From Emticicia sp051209875 (lineage in GTDB: Bacteria > Bacteroidota > Bacteroidia > Cytophagales > Spirosomataceae): 64,000 nt of DNA. Made by a program: the position numbers and the translations under genes. Location of the stretch: assembly GCF_051209875.1 (NCBI RefSeq), contig NZ_JBNTQY010000001.1:2356001-2420000 (forward strand). The letters are read 5' to 3'. The notes under the pieces are model-generated. The model did no database searches and was not told where the DNA came from. It was given only the letters and a program-made list of their open reading frames with translations. Numbering within the stretch: the stretch's first letter is position 1; every line of letters starts with the position of its first letter. This document shows, piece after piece, positions 45,434 to 53,036 of this stretch.

Positions 45434-48001
45434 ATGAAAAAAATTTTAAAAACAACATTTTTAGTAGCGGTAATTTTCTTGCCTCTATTTTTATCAGCAC
45501 AAGATAAACCCATAATCAACGCAACTGTGTCGGGTACTGTGATAGATGCAATAACCAATGAGAAATTAATTGGTGCTACTGTATCCATTAAGGGTACCAC
45601 CAATGGAGCAGCAACCGATGCAAATGGCGAATTTGCCCTAATTACAGGTCAAAAACTTCCTTTTACTGTTATCGTTTCATTTGTTGGATATGTAAAAAGA
45701 GAAATAGTCATAAGCGAGAGCAAAGTTGAAATTAAACTCGACCAAGATGTTAATCAATTGGCTGATGTAGTGGTTTCTTCTCGTCGTCGTCAAGAAGCTG
45801 TGCAAGACATTCCAATTCCAATTTCGGTAATTCGTGGGGCAACTGCCGAAGATGCAGGGGCATTTAATGTTAACCGTTTGAAAGAACTTGTTCCAACCGT
45901 TCAATTATATGCTTCAAATGCACGAAATACTACTTTAAATATTCGTGGTTTAGGTTCAACATTTGGTTTAACCAACGATGGTATCGACCCAGGTGTTGGT
46001 TTTTATGTAGATGGTGTTTATTATGCTCGTCCAGCAGCAACTGCTTTAGACTTCGTTGATATTGACCGTGTTGAAGTGCTACGTGGCCCACAGGGTACAT
46101 TATTTGGTAAAAACACAACTGCTGGAGCTTTCAATATTACTACTCGTGAAGCAAGTTTCACTCCAACTGCCAGTTTTGAGCTTAGCTATGGTAATTATGG
46201 TTATATTCAAGCAAAAGGTTCACTTTCTGGAGCTTTGAGTAAAAAATTGGCTGCAAGAATTTCATTCTCTGGTACTCAAAGAGATGGTTTGCTCTATAAT
46301 GTAAAAACACAACAACACATGAATGATATTAATAACCTTGGCTTTAGAGGTCAGTTATTATATACACCTACAGATAAAATTAAAATTACATTTATTGCTG
46401 ATGTAACAGACCAAAAACCAAATGGTTATGGCTGGCCTGTTGCAGGAGTAGTTACTACCAAACGTGCAGCTTATCGCCAATTCAATGCTATTATTAAAGA
46501 TTTAAATTATACACTTCCTTACAGCAGCCCATTTGAGAGAATTGTTGACTTAGATACGCCTTCAAAAGCAGATAATCAATTAGGAGGGGCTTCTGTAAAT
46601 GCTGATATTAAAATTGGTAATGGTACTTTAACTTCTACTTCGGCATGGCGTTATTGGAGATGGACTCCTTTGAATGACCGTGATTATACAGGCTTACCAA
46701 TATTCACTATTTCATCAGGTAATTCAAAACACGAACAGTGGTCTCAAGAAGTGAGATATTCTGGGAAAATTTCTTCAAAAGTAAGTGGTGTGGTTGGTTT
46801 GTTTGGTTTGTGGCAAGATTTGAATTCAGATCCAGTTCAAACAGAAGAAGCAGGTTCGGCTCAATGGCGTTTTGCTCAAAGCTCAACGAGTGCATTATGG
46901 AAAACTCCAGGATTGTTTGATAACTTTGGTATTCGTACTACTAACCGTATCCAAAGTACAAGTTTAGCGGCTTTCAGTCAAGTTGATTGGGCGATTACTG
47001 AAAAATTGCACGTTTTACCAGGTATCAGATATAACTATGACAAGAAAACAGCTAATTATAAAAGAGAAACTTACGGTGGTTTACAAACAACAGATGCTGC
47101 TTTAATCGCATTGAAAAATGCAGTTTATACCAATCAAGCCTTTAACACCGAAGCAACCAATGGTAATCTTTCAGGACAATTGACTTTACAGTATAAAGCA
47201 AATAAGAATATTAATGCTTATGCAACTTATGCTTCGAGTTACAAACCAGTGGGTATCAATATCGGAGGTTTACCAACTGCCAATGGACAAGTCTTGATTG
47301 ACCTTGCAAAAGTAAAACCTGAATTTGTAAAACATATTGAAGTAGGTGTAAAAACAAAACCTTCAGCTAACTCTATTTTGAATGTAGTTTTCTTCGATGA
47401 TGAAATCAAAGATTATCAAACACAAGTACAAACACCTGAACCTGGTGTAAATAGAGGTTATTTAGCTAATGCCGAGAAAGTTCGTGTAAGAGGTGTTGAA
47501 TTAGATGGAAACATCAGAATAAACAATCACTTTACATTCAATGGAGCAGTAGCTTATACAGATGGGAAATATGTTTCATTCATCAATGCCCCAGTGCCGT
47601 TAGAAGAAGTGGGTGGAACACAAGCTTTTAAAGATGTATCAGGTGGACGTTTACCAGGTATTTCTAAATGGTCTGGATCATTTGGGGTGGAAGCTTCAAC
47701 TAAAGGAAGCCTATTGGGACTGAAAGGTAATTATTTCGCTGGTTTAGATGTTTATTTCCGTTCTGAGTTCTCATCAAGTCCATCACCTTCTCAATTCTTG
47801 AATATTGATGGCTACTCATTATTAAATGGAAGAGTTGGTTTCAGAGCATCAAATGGTATTTCGCTTTTAGTTTGGGGTAGAAATTTGGCCAACAAAGATT
47901 ATTTTGAACAATTATTGGCCGCTCCTGGTAGTGCGGGTCAATATGCAGGTATCTTAGGCGATCCACGTACTTATGGTACTACTTTGAGATATACATTTTG
48001 A
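45434..48001 (+). CDS. TonB-dependent outer-membrane receptor
   Basis: An 855-residue receptor: signal peptide (MKKILKTTFLVAVIFLPLFLSAQ), carboxypeptidase-regulatory-like domain (SGTVIDAITNEKLIGATVSIKGTTN, about 33-110), plug (IPIPISVIRGATAEDAGAFNVNRLKELVP ... RVEVLRGPQGTLFGKNTTAGAFNI) and a 22-strand-type barrel ending in TTLRYTF. The RGPQGTLFG plug places it with classical TonB receptors rather than SusC. Its N-terminal domain closely resembles that of the SusC protein at 54480 (TGQKLPFTVIVSFVGY versus TGQKLPYTLIVNYIGY). Ligand unknown; the gene neighbourhood favours a sulfur compound. A perfect hairpin follows. Confidence 0.93.
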   Translation: MKKILKTTFLVAVIFLPLFLSAQDKPIINATVSGTVIDAITNEKLIGATVSIKGTTNGAATDANGEFALITGQKLPFTVIVSFVGYVKREIVISESKVEIKLDQDVNQLADVVVSSRRRQEAVQDIPIPISVIRGATAEDAGAFNVNRLKELVPTVQLYASNARNTTLNIRGLGSTFGLTNDGIDPGVGFYVDGVYYARPAATALDFVDIDRVEVLRGPQGTLFGKNTTAGAFNITTREASFTPTASFELSYGNYGYIQAKGSLSGALSKKLAARISFSGTQRDGLLYNVKTQQHMNDINNLGFRGQLLYTPTDKIKITFIADVTDQKPNGYGWPVAGVVTTKRAAYRQFNAIIKDLNYTLPYSSPFERIVDLDTPSKADNQLGGASVNADIKIGNGTLTSTSAWRYWRWTPLNDRDYTGLPIFTISSGNSKHEQWSQEVRYSGKISSKVSGVVGLFGLWQDLNSDPVQTEEAGSAQWRFAQSSTSALWKTPGLFDNFGIRTTNRIQSTSLAAFSQVDWAITEKLHVLPGIRYNYDKKTANYKRETYGGLQTTDAALIALKNAVYTNQAFNTEATNGNLSGQLTLQYKANKNINAYATYASSYKPVGINIGGLPTANGQVLIDLAKVKPEFVKHIEVGVKTKPSANSILNVVFFDDEIKDYQTQVQTPEPGVNRGYLANAEKVRVRGVELDGNIRINNHFTFNGAVAYTDGKYVSFINAPVPLEEVGGTQAFKDVSGGRLPGISKWSGSFGVEASTKGSLLGLKGNYFAGLDVYFRSEFSSSPSPSQFLNIDGYSLLNGRVGFRASNGISLLVWGRNLANKDYFEQLLAAPGSAGQYAGILGDPRTYGTTLRYTF

Positions 48002-48021
48002 TAGAAGTAAATGAATTAATA

Positions 48022-48050
48022 TTAGGTTGCAGAAATGCTCTGCAACCTAA
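48022..48050 (+). terminator. hairpin after the TonB receptor gene
   Basis: A 12-bp perfect stem, TTAGGTTGCAGA and its complement, with loop AATGC, 21 bp after the stop codon. Only a short T-rich stretch follows, so it may terminate partly or protect the 3' end. Confidence 0.7.
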
Positions 48051-48070
48051 ATTCTTAAACTTTTGCGTTC

Positions 48071-48625
48071 ATGTTAGATACTCAAATAAAATTTATCAAT
48101 GTACCAGGATTATTTAATTCTGATGATTGGCATTGGCAAACATTGTGGGAAGAACAAAAACCAACAAGTTTTGTAAGAGTTAAACAAGAAGATTGGGAAA
48201 ATCCGGAAAGAGAAAAGTGGGTAAATGAATTAAAGCAAACCATTGATTCAATCAAAGACCCGATTGTATTAATAGCACATAGTTTAGGTTGTCTAACTGT
48301 TGCTCATTATGCCCAAAAATTTCCTAATGAGTCAAAAATTCTCGGAGCATTGCTGGTTGCTCCACCTGATGTGGAGGTTTTGACAGACAATAAAATTACT
48401 TCATTTTCGCCACTTCCTAAAACAAAGTTATCCTTCAAAAGCCTAGTAGTGGGAAGTACAAACGACCATTATTGCCCAATTGAAAAAGCTGAAAAAATGG
48501 CAGACTATTGGGGAAGTAAATTTATAAATATAGGCAAAAAAGGCCATATTAATAGTGATTCGGACGTCGGAGCATGGACACAAGGAAAAGGTCTATTAAG
48601 AAACTTGATTTTTAGCAAAGATTAA
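48071..48625 (+). CDS. RBBP9/YdeN-family alpha/beta hydrolase
   Basis: A 184-residue serine hydrolase of the small RBBP9/YdeN group. FINVPGLFNSDDWHWQTLWE at the start, nucleophile Ser in LIAHSLGCLTVAHYA, an Asp in GSTNDHYCPIEKA and a His in GKKGHINSDSDVG make the catalytic triad in normal order and spacing. No signal peptide, so cytoplasmic. The substrate is unknown. It is followed 41 bp later by the Rrf2 gene and may form an operon with it and the hydroxylase gene. Confidence 0.9.
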   Translation: MLDTQIKFINVPGLFNSDDWHWQTLWEEQKPTSFVRVKQEDWENPEREKWVNELKQTIDSIKDPIVLIAHSLGCLTVAHYAQKFPNESKILGALLVAPPDVEVLTDNKITSFSPLPKTKLSFKSLVVGSTNDHYCPIEKAEKMADYWGSKFINIGKKGHINSDSDVGAWTQGKGLLRNLIFSKD

Positions 48626-48666
48626 TTGGCTAAAATAGCGTATTACACTTCAAAAAACTAAGAGGA

Positions 48667-49077
48667 ATGATTACCAAGAAAGCAAAATATGCCTTAAAAG
48701 CACTCAGTGTTTTGGCAAAAAACTATGCAACTAAATCCTCAATTACACTAAGTGAAATTGCTGCCGAAGATAATTTGCCTAAAAAGTTTTTAGAAACAAT
48801 TATGCACGATTTACGTCGAGCAGGTATTTTGAGCAGCACGCAAGGAAAAAACGGCGGGTATTTTCTAAATTCTCCACCAGATCAAATAGTTATAGCCAAA
48901 CTGATAAGATTAATAGATGGTCCCATTGCACCAACATTGTGTGTTTCATTACATTTTTATGGAAAATGCGATGATTGTGAGAGTGAAGAAGCGTGCAAAA
49001 TTAGGCCCTTAATGATGAAAGTACGAGATGCCAATTTAAGTGTTTATGAAAACATGACATTGGCTGATATTCTATAG
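48667..49077 (+). CDS. Rrf2-family transcriptional regulator
   Basis: A 136-residue winged-helix regulator. The helix-turn-helix region ITLSEIAAEDNLPKKFLETIMHDLRRAGILSSTQGKNGGYFL is typical of Rrf2 (IscR, CymR, NsrR). Cysteines C92, C101, C104 and C110 lie where IscR/NsrR bind an iron-sulfur cluster, so it may sense Fe-S or sulfur status. Its position next to sulfur-metabolism genes (cysteine desulfurase, metY) resembles CymR/IscR contexts. It precedes the hydroxylase gene by 33 bp. Confidence 0.92.
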   Translation: MITKKAKYALKALSVLAKNYATKSSITLSEIAAEDNLPKKFLETIMHDLRRAGILSSTQGKNGGYFLNSPPDQIVIAKLIRLIDGPIAPTLCVSLHFYGKCDDCESEEACKIRPLMMKVRDANLSVYENMTLADIL

Positions 49078-49110
49078 TATAGTTATTTTCTAACTCAAAT
49101 CTTCAAGGTT

Positions 49111-50343
49111 ATGAAACTCAATATTATGGCTTTCGCTGTTCCTTTTTTCTTTTTCTTTATTGCTTTAGAATATTATATTTCCAAGAAAAAAGGTAAAAGT
49201 TTATACAGTTTCAGTACAACGATTGCAAACCTGAATGTAGGGATTGCTGAGCGTTTGATCGATATGTTTACGGCAGGAGGATTTTACTTCTTTTATGTTT
49301 ATCTACACGACCATTTTGCTATTTTTGACATAAAACCTTCCATTTTATTATGGATTGCCTTACTGTTGACAACAGATTTAATTTGGTATTGGTATCATCG
49401 TTTTGGGCATGAAATTAATCTATTTTGGGGTTTCCATGTGGTACATCATTCGAGTGAAGAGTTTAATTATTCCGCTGCCGCACGTATTACCATTTTTCAG
49501 GCGGTTGTCCGAACACTTTTTTGGTCAATTTTACCAATCATTGGTTTTCCTCCGCACATGATTAGTGTTTTATTGATTGTTCATGGGATTTATCCATTTT
49601 TCACCCATACTCAGCTTGTAGGTAAATTGGGCATTCTTGAATACATCATCATTACGCCCTCCCACCACCGAGTGCATCATGCCAGTAATGAAATTTATTT
49701 AGACAAAAATTATGGTGATATGTTTATCATTTGGGATAAACTTTTTGGTACTTATGCTGAAGAAACTGAACCCGCTGTTTTTGGCTTGACCAAGCAACTC
49801 GAAAGTAAAAGTTTCCTTTGGCAACATTTTCATTTTTTGGTTGAAATTGCCTACTCGGTATCAAAAACTAAAGGATTTTGGAATAAAGTAAAAGTAATCT
49901 TCGGTTCGCCAAGTAATTTCGACCCTAATGCACGTGCCGTAGTGGAAAGTAAACTTTTGTCTAAACATAAGGTCAAGGTTCAGTCGAATAAGTTTAAAAA
50001 ATATGTTTTAGTTCAGATGGTTTTTATGCTTGTGACGCTGTTTACCTTTTTGCTTTTTGAACATTATATCAATAATTTTTTCCAGACGATTATTACATTA
50101 CTTATCATTAGTACGCTCATTAATTGTGGAGCGATCTTGGAACAACGTAGATGGGTATTTTATATCGAATTTGTAAGAATTGTTATCATTTCTTTCCCGT
50201 TTATTATCTACTTCCCGCAACCAACCATTATGATTTTATCATTGATTGCATTGATAATTTTAGCAATAGATTATGACATTATTAGCATTGCTAAAAGAAC
50301 TTATCTGCAATTCATTTACGGAAAAAGAAATTCAATCATATAG
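49111..50343 (+). CDS. sterol-desaturase/fatty-acid-hydroxylase family membrane protein
   Basis: A 410-residue di-iron membrane oxygenase of the fatty-acid hydroxylase superfamily, resembling alkylglycerol monooxygenase-like proteins. The histidine clusters are intact: WYHRFGHEINLFWGFHVVHHSSEEFN and, later, PSHHRVHHASNEIYLDKNYG, with a further His in YPFFTHTQLVG. N-terminal helices and a C-terminal group of about four helices (about residues 305-395) are present. The lipid substrate is unknown. Probably co-transcribed with the Rrf2 gene. Confidence 0.9.
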   Translation: MKLNIMAFAVPFFFFFIALEYYISKKKGKSLYSFSTTIANLNVGIAERLIDMFTAGGFYFFYVYLHDHFAIFDIKPSILLWIALLLTTDLIWYWYHRFGHEINLFWGFHVVHHSSEEFNYSAAARITIFQAVVRTLFWSILPIIGFPPHMISVLLIVHGIYPFFTHTQLVGKLGILEYIIITPSHHRVHHASNEIYLDKNYGDMFIIWDKLFGTYAEETEPAVFGLTKQLESKSFLWQHFHFLVEIAYSVSKTKGFWNKVKVIFGSPSNFDPNARAVVESKLLSKHKVKVQSNKFKKYVLVQMVFMLVTLFTFLLFEHYINNFFQTIITLLIISTLINCGAILEQRRWVFYIEFVRIVIISFPFIIYFPQPTIMILSLIALIILAIDYDIISIAKRTYLQFIYGKRNSII

Positions 50344-50386
50344 AATAGACATTACGTGTTTACGTGATTTTGTTGAACTAATCATT

Positions 50387-50415
50387 CTGGGTAGATTTGT
50401 CATTAATTTACCCAG
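50387..50415 (+). terminator. hairpin after the hydroxylase gene
   Basis: CTGGGTAGAT pairs with ATTTACCCAG (one G-T pair) around a 9-base loop, 43 bp after the stop codon. No strong T-run follows, so termination is only probable. Confidence 0.5.
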
Positions 50416-50540
50416 ATTTACTTCAATAAAATTCGTCAATCATTCAAATATATCATTGGCTCTTTGTTCGAAATTTATCAAACCCTTCTCACAACTTAAA
50501 AAGTTAACATTTAAAATTTCTAAAAAAAAACAAAAAAAGC

Positions 50541-50571
50541 TTTGTTCGTAAATTAATATAAAGTAACTTTG
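50541..50571 (+). promoter_or_regulatory. promoter of the SAM-riboswitch transcript
   Basis: TTTG (50541-50544), exactly 19 bp, then TAACTTTG (50564-50571): a perfect Bacteroidota promoter. The riboswitch begins about 25 bp downstream. Confidence 0.7.
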
Positions 50572-50595
50572 TCTATCGAATAAGTAGAGTAATAA

Positions 50596-50687
50596 GATTT
50601 ATTAAGAAGAAGAAAGAGATTAGGCTCAATGAACTTCTGGCAACCTGCTAACCACCAGTAAGGTGCCAATTCCTAAACAGATAAGTC
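50596..50687 (+). promoter_or_regulatory. SAM-I (S-box) riboswitch
   Basis: The 92-nt stretch has the conserved S-box core in order: AAAGAGATTAGGCTCAATGA, then ACTTCTGGCAACC, and then AAGGTGCCAATTCC. The closing P1 helix pairs GATTTATT (50596-50603) with GATAAGTC (50680-50687). These elements form the SAM pocket in the S-box family. A perfect promoter lies just upstream, and the poly-Cys leader ORF starts 21 nt downstream. By family knowledge SAM should switch off the genes below. No terminator with a T-run follows at once, so control may be at translation of the leader or later. Confidence 0.88.
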
Positions 50688-50707
50688 AATAATAATTAAA
50701 CTAAAAC

Positions 50708-50833
50708 ATGAAAAATTTCAGCTTCAATAGCCAGACAATGGTGGTATTGTCATACCCTTCTTTTGTTAATGGCACTTTTGCCAATCATCATTTTTGCTCC
50801 AACAATAATATGATTCGTTATTGCTGTTGTTGA
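50708..50833 (+). CDS. 41-residue leader peptide ending in three cysteines (candidate cysteine attenuator)
   Basis: A short ORF, ATG at 50708 and TGA at 50831-50833. It starts MKNFSFNSQTMVVLSYPS, contains HHFC at residues 27-30 and ends RYCCC-stop, so three consecutive Cys codons (TGC TGT TGT) precede the stop. No domain or signal peptide is likely. It begins 21 nt after the SAM riboswitch. Terminal Cys runs are the mark of cysteine-responsive attenuator ORFs in mycobacteria; by analogy, ribosomes should stall here when Cys-tRNA is short. The sequence from its stop (AGTTTA, 50833-50838) can pair with TAAACT at 50892-50897, which competes with the hairpin 50890-50917. Function is inferred. Confidence 0.7.
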   Translation: MKNFSFNSQTMVVLSYPSFVNGTFANHHFCSNNNMIRYCCC

Positions 50834-50917
50834 GTTTACAATCACGATAAATTTATTTAATCTCATTTATAGACAAGCATTTAGTGCTTCATAAACTGCG
50901 AACAAGCATTGTTTATG
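50833..50917 (+). promoter_or_regulatory. candidate attenuator region with competing hairpins
   Basis: After the leader stop: hairpin AAGCA-TTTAG-TGCTT (50875-50889), hairpin CATAAAC/GTTTATG (50890-50917), and an alternative pairing of AGTTTA (50833-50838) with TAAACT (50892-50897) that excludes the second hairpin. A ribosome stalled on the Cys codons would cover 50833-50838 and favour the second hairpin. None has a T-run, so the output could be translational or Rho-linked. Confidence 0.4.
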
Positions 50918-51003
50918 AATGAAACTTGCCTATGATCTATACTTAAAAGGCTATTTTCAGCACAAAATATTATTCACAATTATTATTTAAACTAAAGAAG
51001 ATC

Positions 51004-51189
51004 ATGAAAAAAGTAGCACATTTCGCATTATTCAGCGTATGGTTTGTTTCGTCATTTGCGATAGGATACGATGACAAAAAAGGTAACAAAACGCTTAAAG
51101 TAGATGCTAAAAATTCTAAATTGGTTTGGAAAGGCAAGAAGTTTACTGGTGAATATTGGGGCAATATTGCAATTGTAAATGCATTATAA
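51004..51189 (+). pseudogene. truncated YceI-family gene remnant
   Basis: A 61-codon frame that reads as the start of a YceI-type periplasmic lipid-binding protein: signal peptide MKKVAHFALFSVWFVSSFAIG, then LKVDAKNSKLVWKGKKFTGEYWGNIAI, which is the usual VDxxxSKLxWxGKKxTGxHxGxI first strand-pair, and then a stop after NAL. Full-length YceI proteins are about 180-220 residues, and no continuation is found in any frame before the hairpin at 51260. It was probably a real SAM/cysteine-controlled gene that lost its 3' part by deletion. A functional short peptide is not excluded. Confidence 0.7.
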
Positions 51190-51259
51190 TAAAGATAGTA
51201 TCAGTAAAGTAACACTTCGTATTTTGTTTTTTATGAGTTAAAGGTTGAATAGTATTAGG

Positions 51260-51296
51260 TAAGATTGAGCAAAATTGTTTTTTTGACTCAATCTTA
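51260..51296 (+). terminator. hairpin between YceI remnant and cysteine desulfurase gene
   Basis: TAAGATTGAG pairs perfectly with CTCAATCTTA around a 17-base, T-rich loop. It lies 71 bp after the YceI-remnant stop and 90 bp before the desulfurase start, so the riboswitch transcript may end here at least in part. Confidence 0.55.
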
Positions 51297-51385
51297 TCAT
51301 AATCTTAAGCAATAAGAAGTTTTATTCAAAAATCAGGACATAATTACACTTCATCAATTAACTAAAAGCTTTTTCAAATAATACC

Positions 51386-52567
51386 ATGAATATTTATTTA
51401 GATAATGCTGCCACCACGGCAATAGACTCGGAAGTTTTGAACGCTATGATGCCATATCTCTACAGATATTATGGTAATCCATCATCTAATCATAGTTTAG
51501 GACGTAAAGTTCATGAAGCCATTGAAACTTCAAGAAAAACCATTGCAGATATTTTAAATGTATTTCCTGAAGAAATATTTTTTACTTCAGGGGCTACCGA
51601 AGCCAATAATTGGGCTATTACGAGTTCATTAGATGCTTATAGAATAAAGCATATAATAACGAGTCCGATTGAGCATAAGTCTATTTTAGAAACTTATACC
51701 GAGCATTTTTATAAGAATAAAATCAAGCTAAGTTTCGTTAATCTTGATAAAAAAGGAAATGTAAACCTTGGTCATTTAACAAAACTGCTTTCCGAAAATC
51801 CACGCTCTTTGGTTAGTTTAATGCACGTCAATAATGAAATAGGAAACATTACCAATTTAGAAGAAGTGAGCGAAATTGCTAAGACATATCGAGCAGTTGT
51901 GCATTCGGACACTGTACAAAGCCTTGGGAAAATCCAACTTAATTTAGGTACAAATGGCGTTGATTTTGCGGTTGGTTCGGCACATAAAATTCATGGGCCA
52001 AAGGGCATTGGATTTTTATTTGCTCGTAAGCGAACAACTTTGAATACATTATTACACGGAGGAGGACAAGAACGTGGCTATCGTGGTGGTACCGAAAATG
52101 TAGCAAGTATTGTTGGTTTTGCCAAAGCTTTGGAAATTGCAGATCAAAACATTGAAAAAAATAAAAAACATCTTGCATTTTTGAAGGAACGTCTGATTGG
52201 TAGTCTATTAAAACTTGGATTAGATGATTTTGAATTTAATGGAGAAAGTGATTCATTAACCAATAGTTTACCCAATATTCTGAATGCTCGTTTTCCATCT
52301 TTGCCCGATAATAAGTTATTACTCAATATTTTAGATGAGCAAGGTATTCAGGTTTCGAGTGGAAGTGCTTGCTTAAATTTATCAAAAGGCGGATCGCATG
52401 TCATTAGTTCTTTATACCCAAAATCGGATGGAGAGAATGTGCGATTTTCTTTTTCAAAATATAATTCATTATTTGAAATTGATACCACAGCTCGTGCGAT
52501 AGCTCGTGCATTCAGGTCAGAAAAACGAAAAATTGTAGTGAATGAATTGTCTTATGTGCATGCTTGA
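51386..52567 (+). CDS. cysteine desulfurase (NifS/IscS-like)
   Basis: A 393-residue PLP enzyme that takes sulfur from cysteine as a persulfide for Fe-S clusters and thio-cofactors. MNIYLDNAATTAIDSEVL at the start, FFTSGATEANNWAI, the PLP lysine K201 in GSAHKIHGPKGIGFL, the GGGQERGYRGGTENV loop and the catalytic C329 in VSSGSACLNLSKGG are all present. The short SSGSAC loop differs from the longer IscS type. Its place between the SAM-riboswitch leader and metY puts it in the sulfur locus; it might also serve cysteine breakdown. A T-run terminator follows at 52641. Confidence 0.95.
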   Translation: MNIYLDNAATTAIDSEVLNAMMPYLYRYYGNPSSNHSLGRKVHEAIETSRKTIADILNVFPEEIFFTSGATEANNWAITSSLDAYRIKHIITSPIEHKSILETYTEHFYKNKIKLSFVNLDKKGNVNLGHLTKLLSENPRSLVSLMHVNNEIGNITNLEEVSEIAKTYRAVVHSDTVQSLGKIQLNLGTNGVDFAVGSAHKIHGPKGIGFLFARKRTTLNTLLHGGGQERGYRGGTENVASIVGFAKALEIADQNIEKNKKHLAFLKERLIGSLLKLGLDDFEFNGESDSLTNSLPNILNARFPSLPDNKLLLNILDEQGIQVSSGSACLNLSKGGSHVISSLYPKSDGENVRFSFSKYNSLFEIDTTARAIARAFRSEKRKIVVNELSYVHA

Positions 52568-52640
52568 GAAGTGTTTATATTGATATTTATAAAAGTTTAT
52601 TATGACTGCCAAAAGAACAATAAATTCTTACAAAGTGGGT

Positions 52641-52669
52641 AAAAGGCCTGATGCTTTTTAGGCCTTTTT
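52641..52669 (+). terminator. rho-independent terminator after cysteine desulfurase
   Basis: AAAAGGCCT / AGGCCTTTT stem (9 bp) with a 10-base loop and T-run, 74 bp after the desulfurase stop codon. It separates this gene from metY. Confidence 0.88.
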
Positions 52670-52812
52670 ATTACATCAAAAAAAATAAAGTCTTGATTAT
52701 CAATTAATTATATTATTTTTGTTTTTAATATATTTTATAAATAATTGTACTATATTAATAATATTTAAATAATTTTTTCTTTTTTTAGGAATATGAAATT
52801 TAAATAATTTAC

Positions 52813-52844
52813 TTTGTCTATGGATTATATAGATTATAATATTG
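52813..52844 (+). promoter_or_regulatory. metY promoter with shared 13-bp element
   Basis: TTTG (52813-52816), 20 bp, then TAATATTG (52837-52844, one mismatch to TAnnTTTG). TATATAGATTATA (52826-52838) sits at the end of the spacer, as in the TonB-receptor promoter at 45219. Here it lies within a dyad, ATTATA-TAGAT-TATAAT (52824-52840). Confidence 0.55.
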
Positions 52845-52869
52845 TTAAAATTATATTATTCAAAACAGT

Positions 52870-53036
52870 TATTCATCTAACCGAATAAGTAGCATAAATA
52901 CCAGATATGACGGTTTCCATCGAGTGCTTGAATATTCGGTGGTTGTTTATTTAATGCTTCTTTGGAACTGTCTATCGGTATTAATTCACAAGCATTTTCA
53001 ACCTTATTAATATCATATAAATAAACAAAAAACAAA
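52870..53036 (+). promoter_or_regulatory. metY 5' leader with interleaved pairings
   Basis: The predicted leader is about 185 nt. ACCGAATA (52880-52887) can pair with TATTCGGT (52933-52940), and ATACCAGATA (about 52898-52907) with TATCGGTAT (about 52973-52982, one bulge); the two pairings interleave, so they form either a pseudoknot or alternative folds. CGAATAAGTAG (52883 on) is also found just before the SAM riboswitch (50578 on). No S-box core is present. The rest of the gap 52670-52812 is AT-rich without visible features. Confidence 0.4.

Noticed and set aside
50273..50551. 92-residue open frame overlapping the end of the hydroxylase gene
   Set aside because: It starts inside the hydroxylase gene in another frame, runs through the hairpin at 50387-50415 into an A-rich stretch at the riboswitch promoter, and has no recognisable protein pattern.
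51190..51385. A frameshifted continuation of the YceI gene
   Set aside because: I read all three forward frames after 51189 and found no YceI-like sequence, so truncation rather than a single frameshift is the better explanation.
52907..52954. 15-codon ORF (one Cys) in the metY leader
   Set aside because: Only a single Cys codon, overlaps the predicted pairings, and no support beyond an ATG and a stop; not strong enough for a leader-peptide call.
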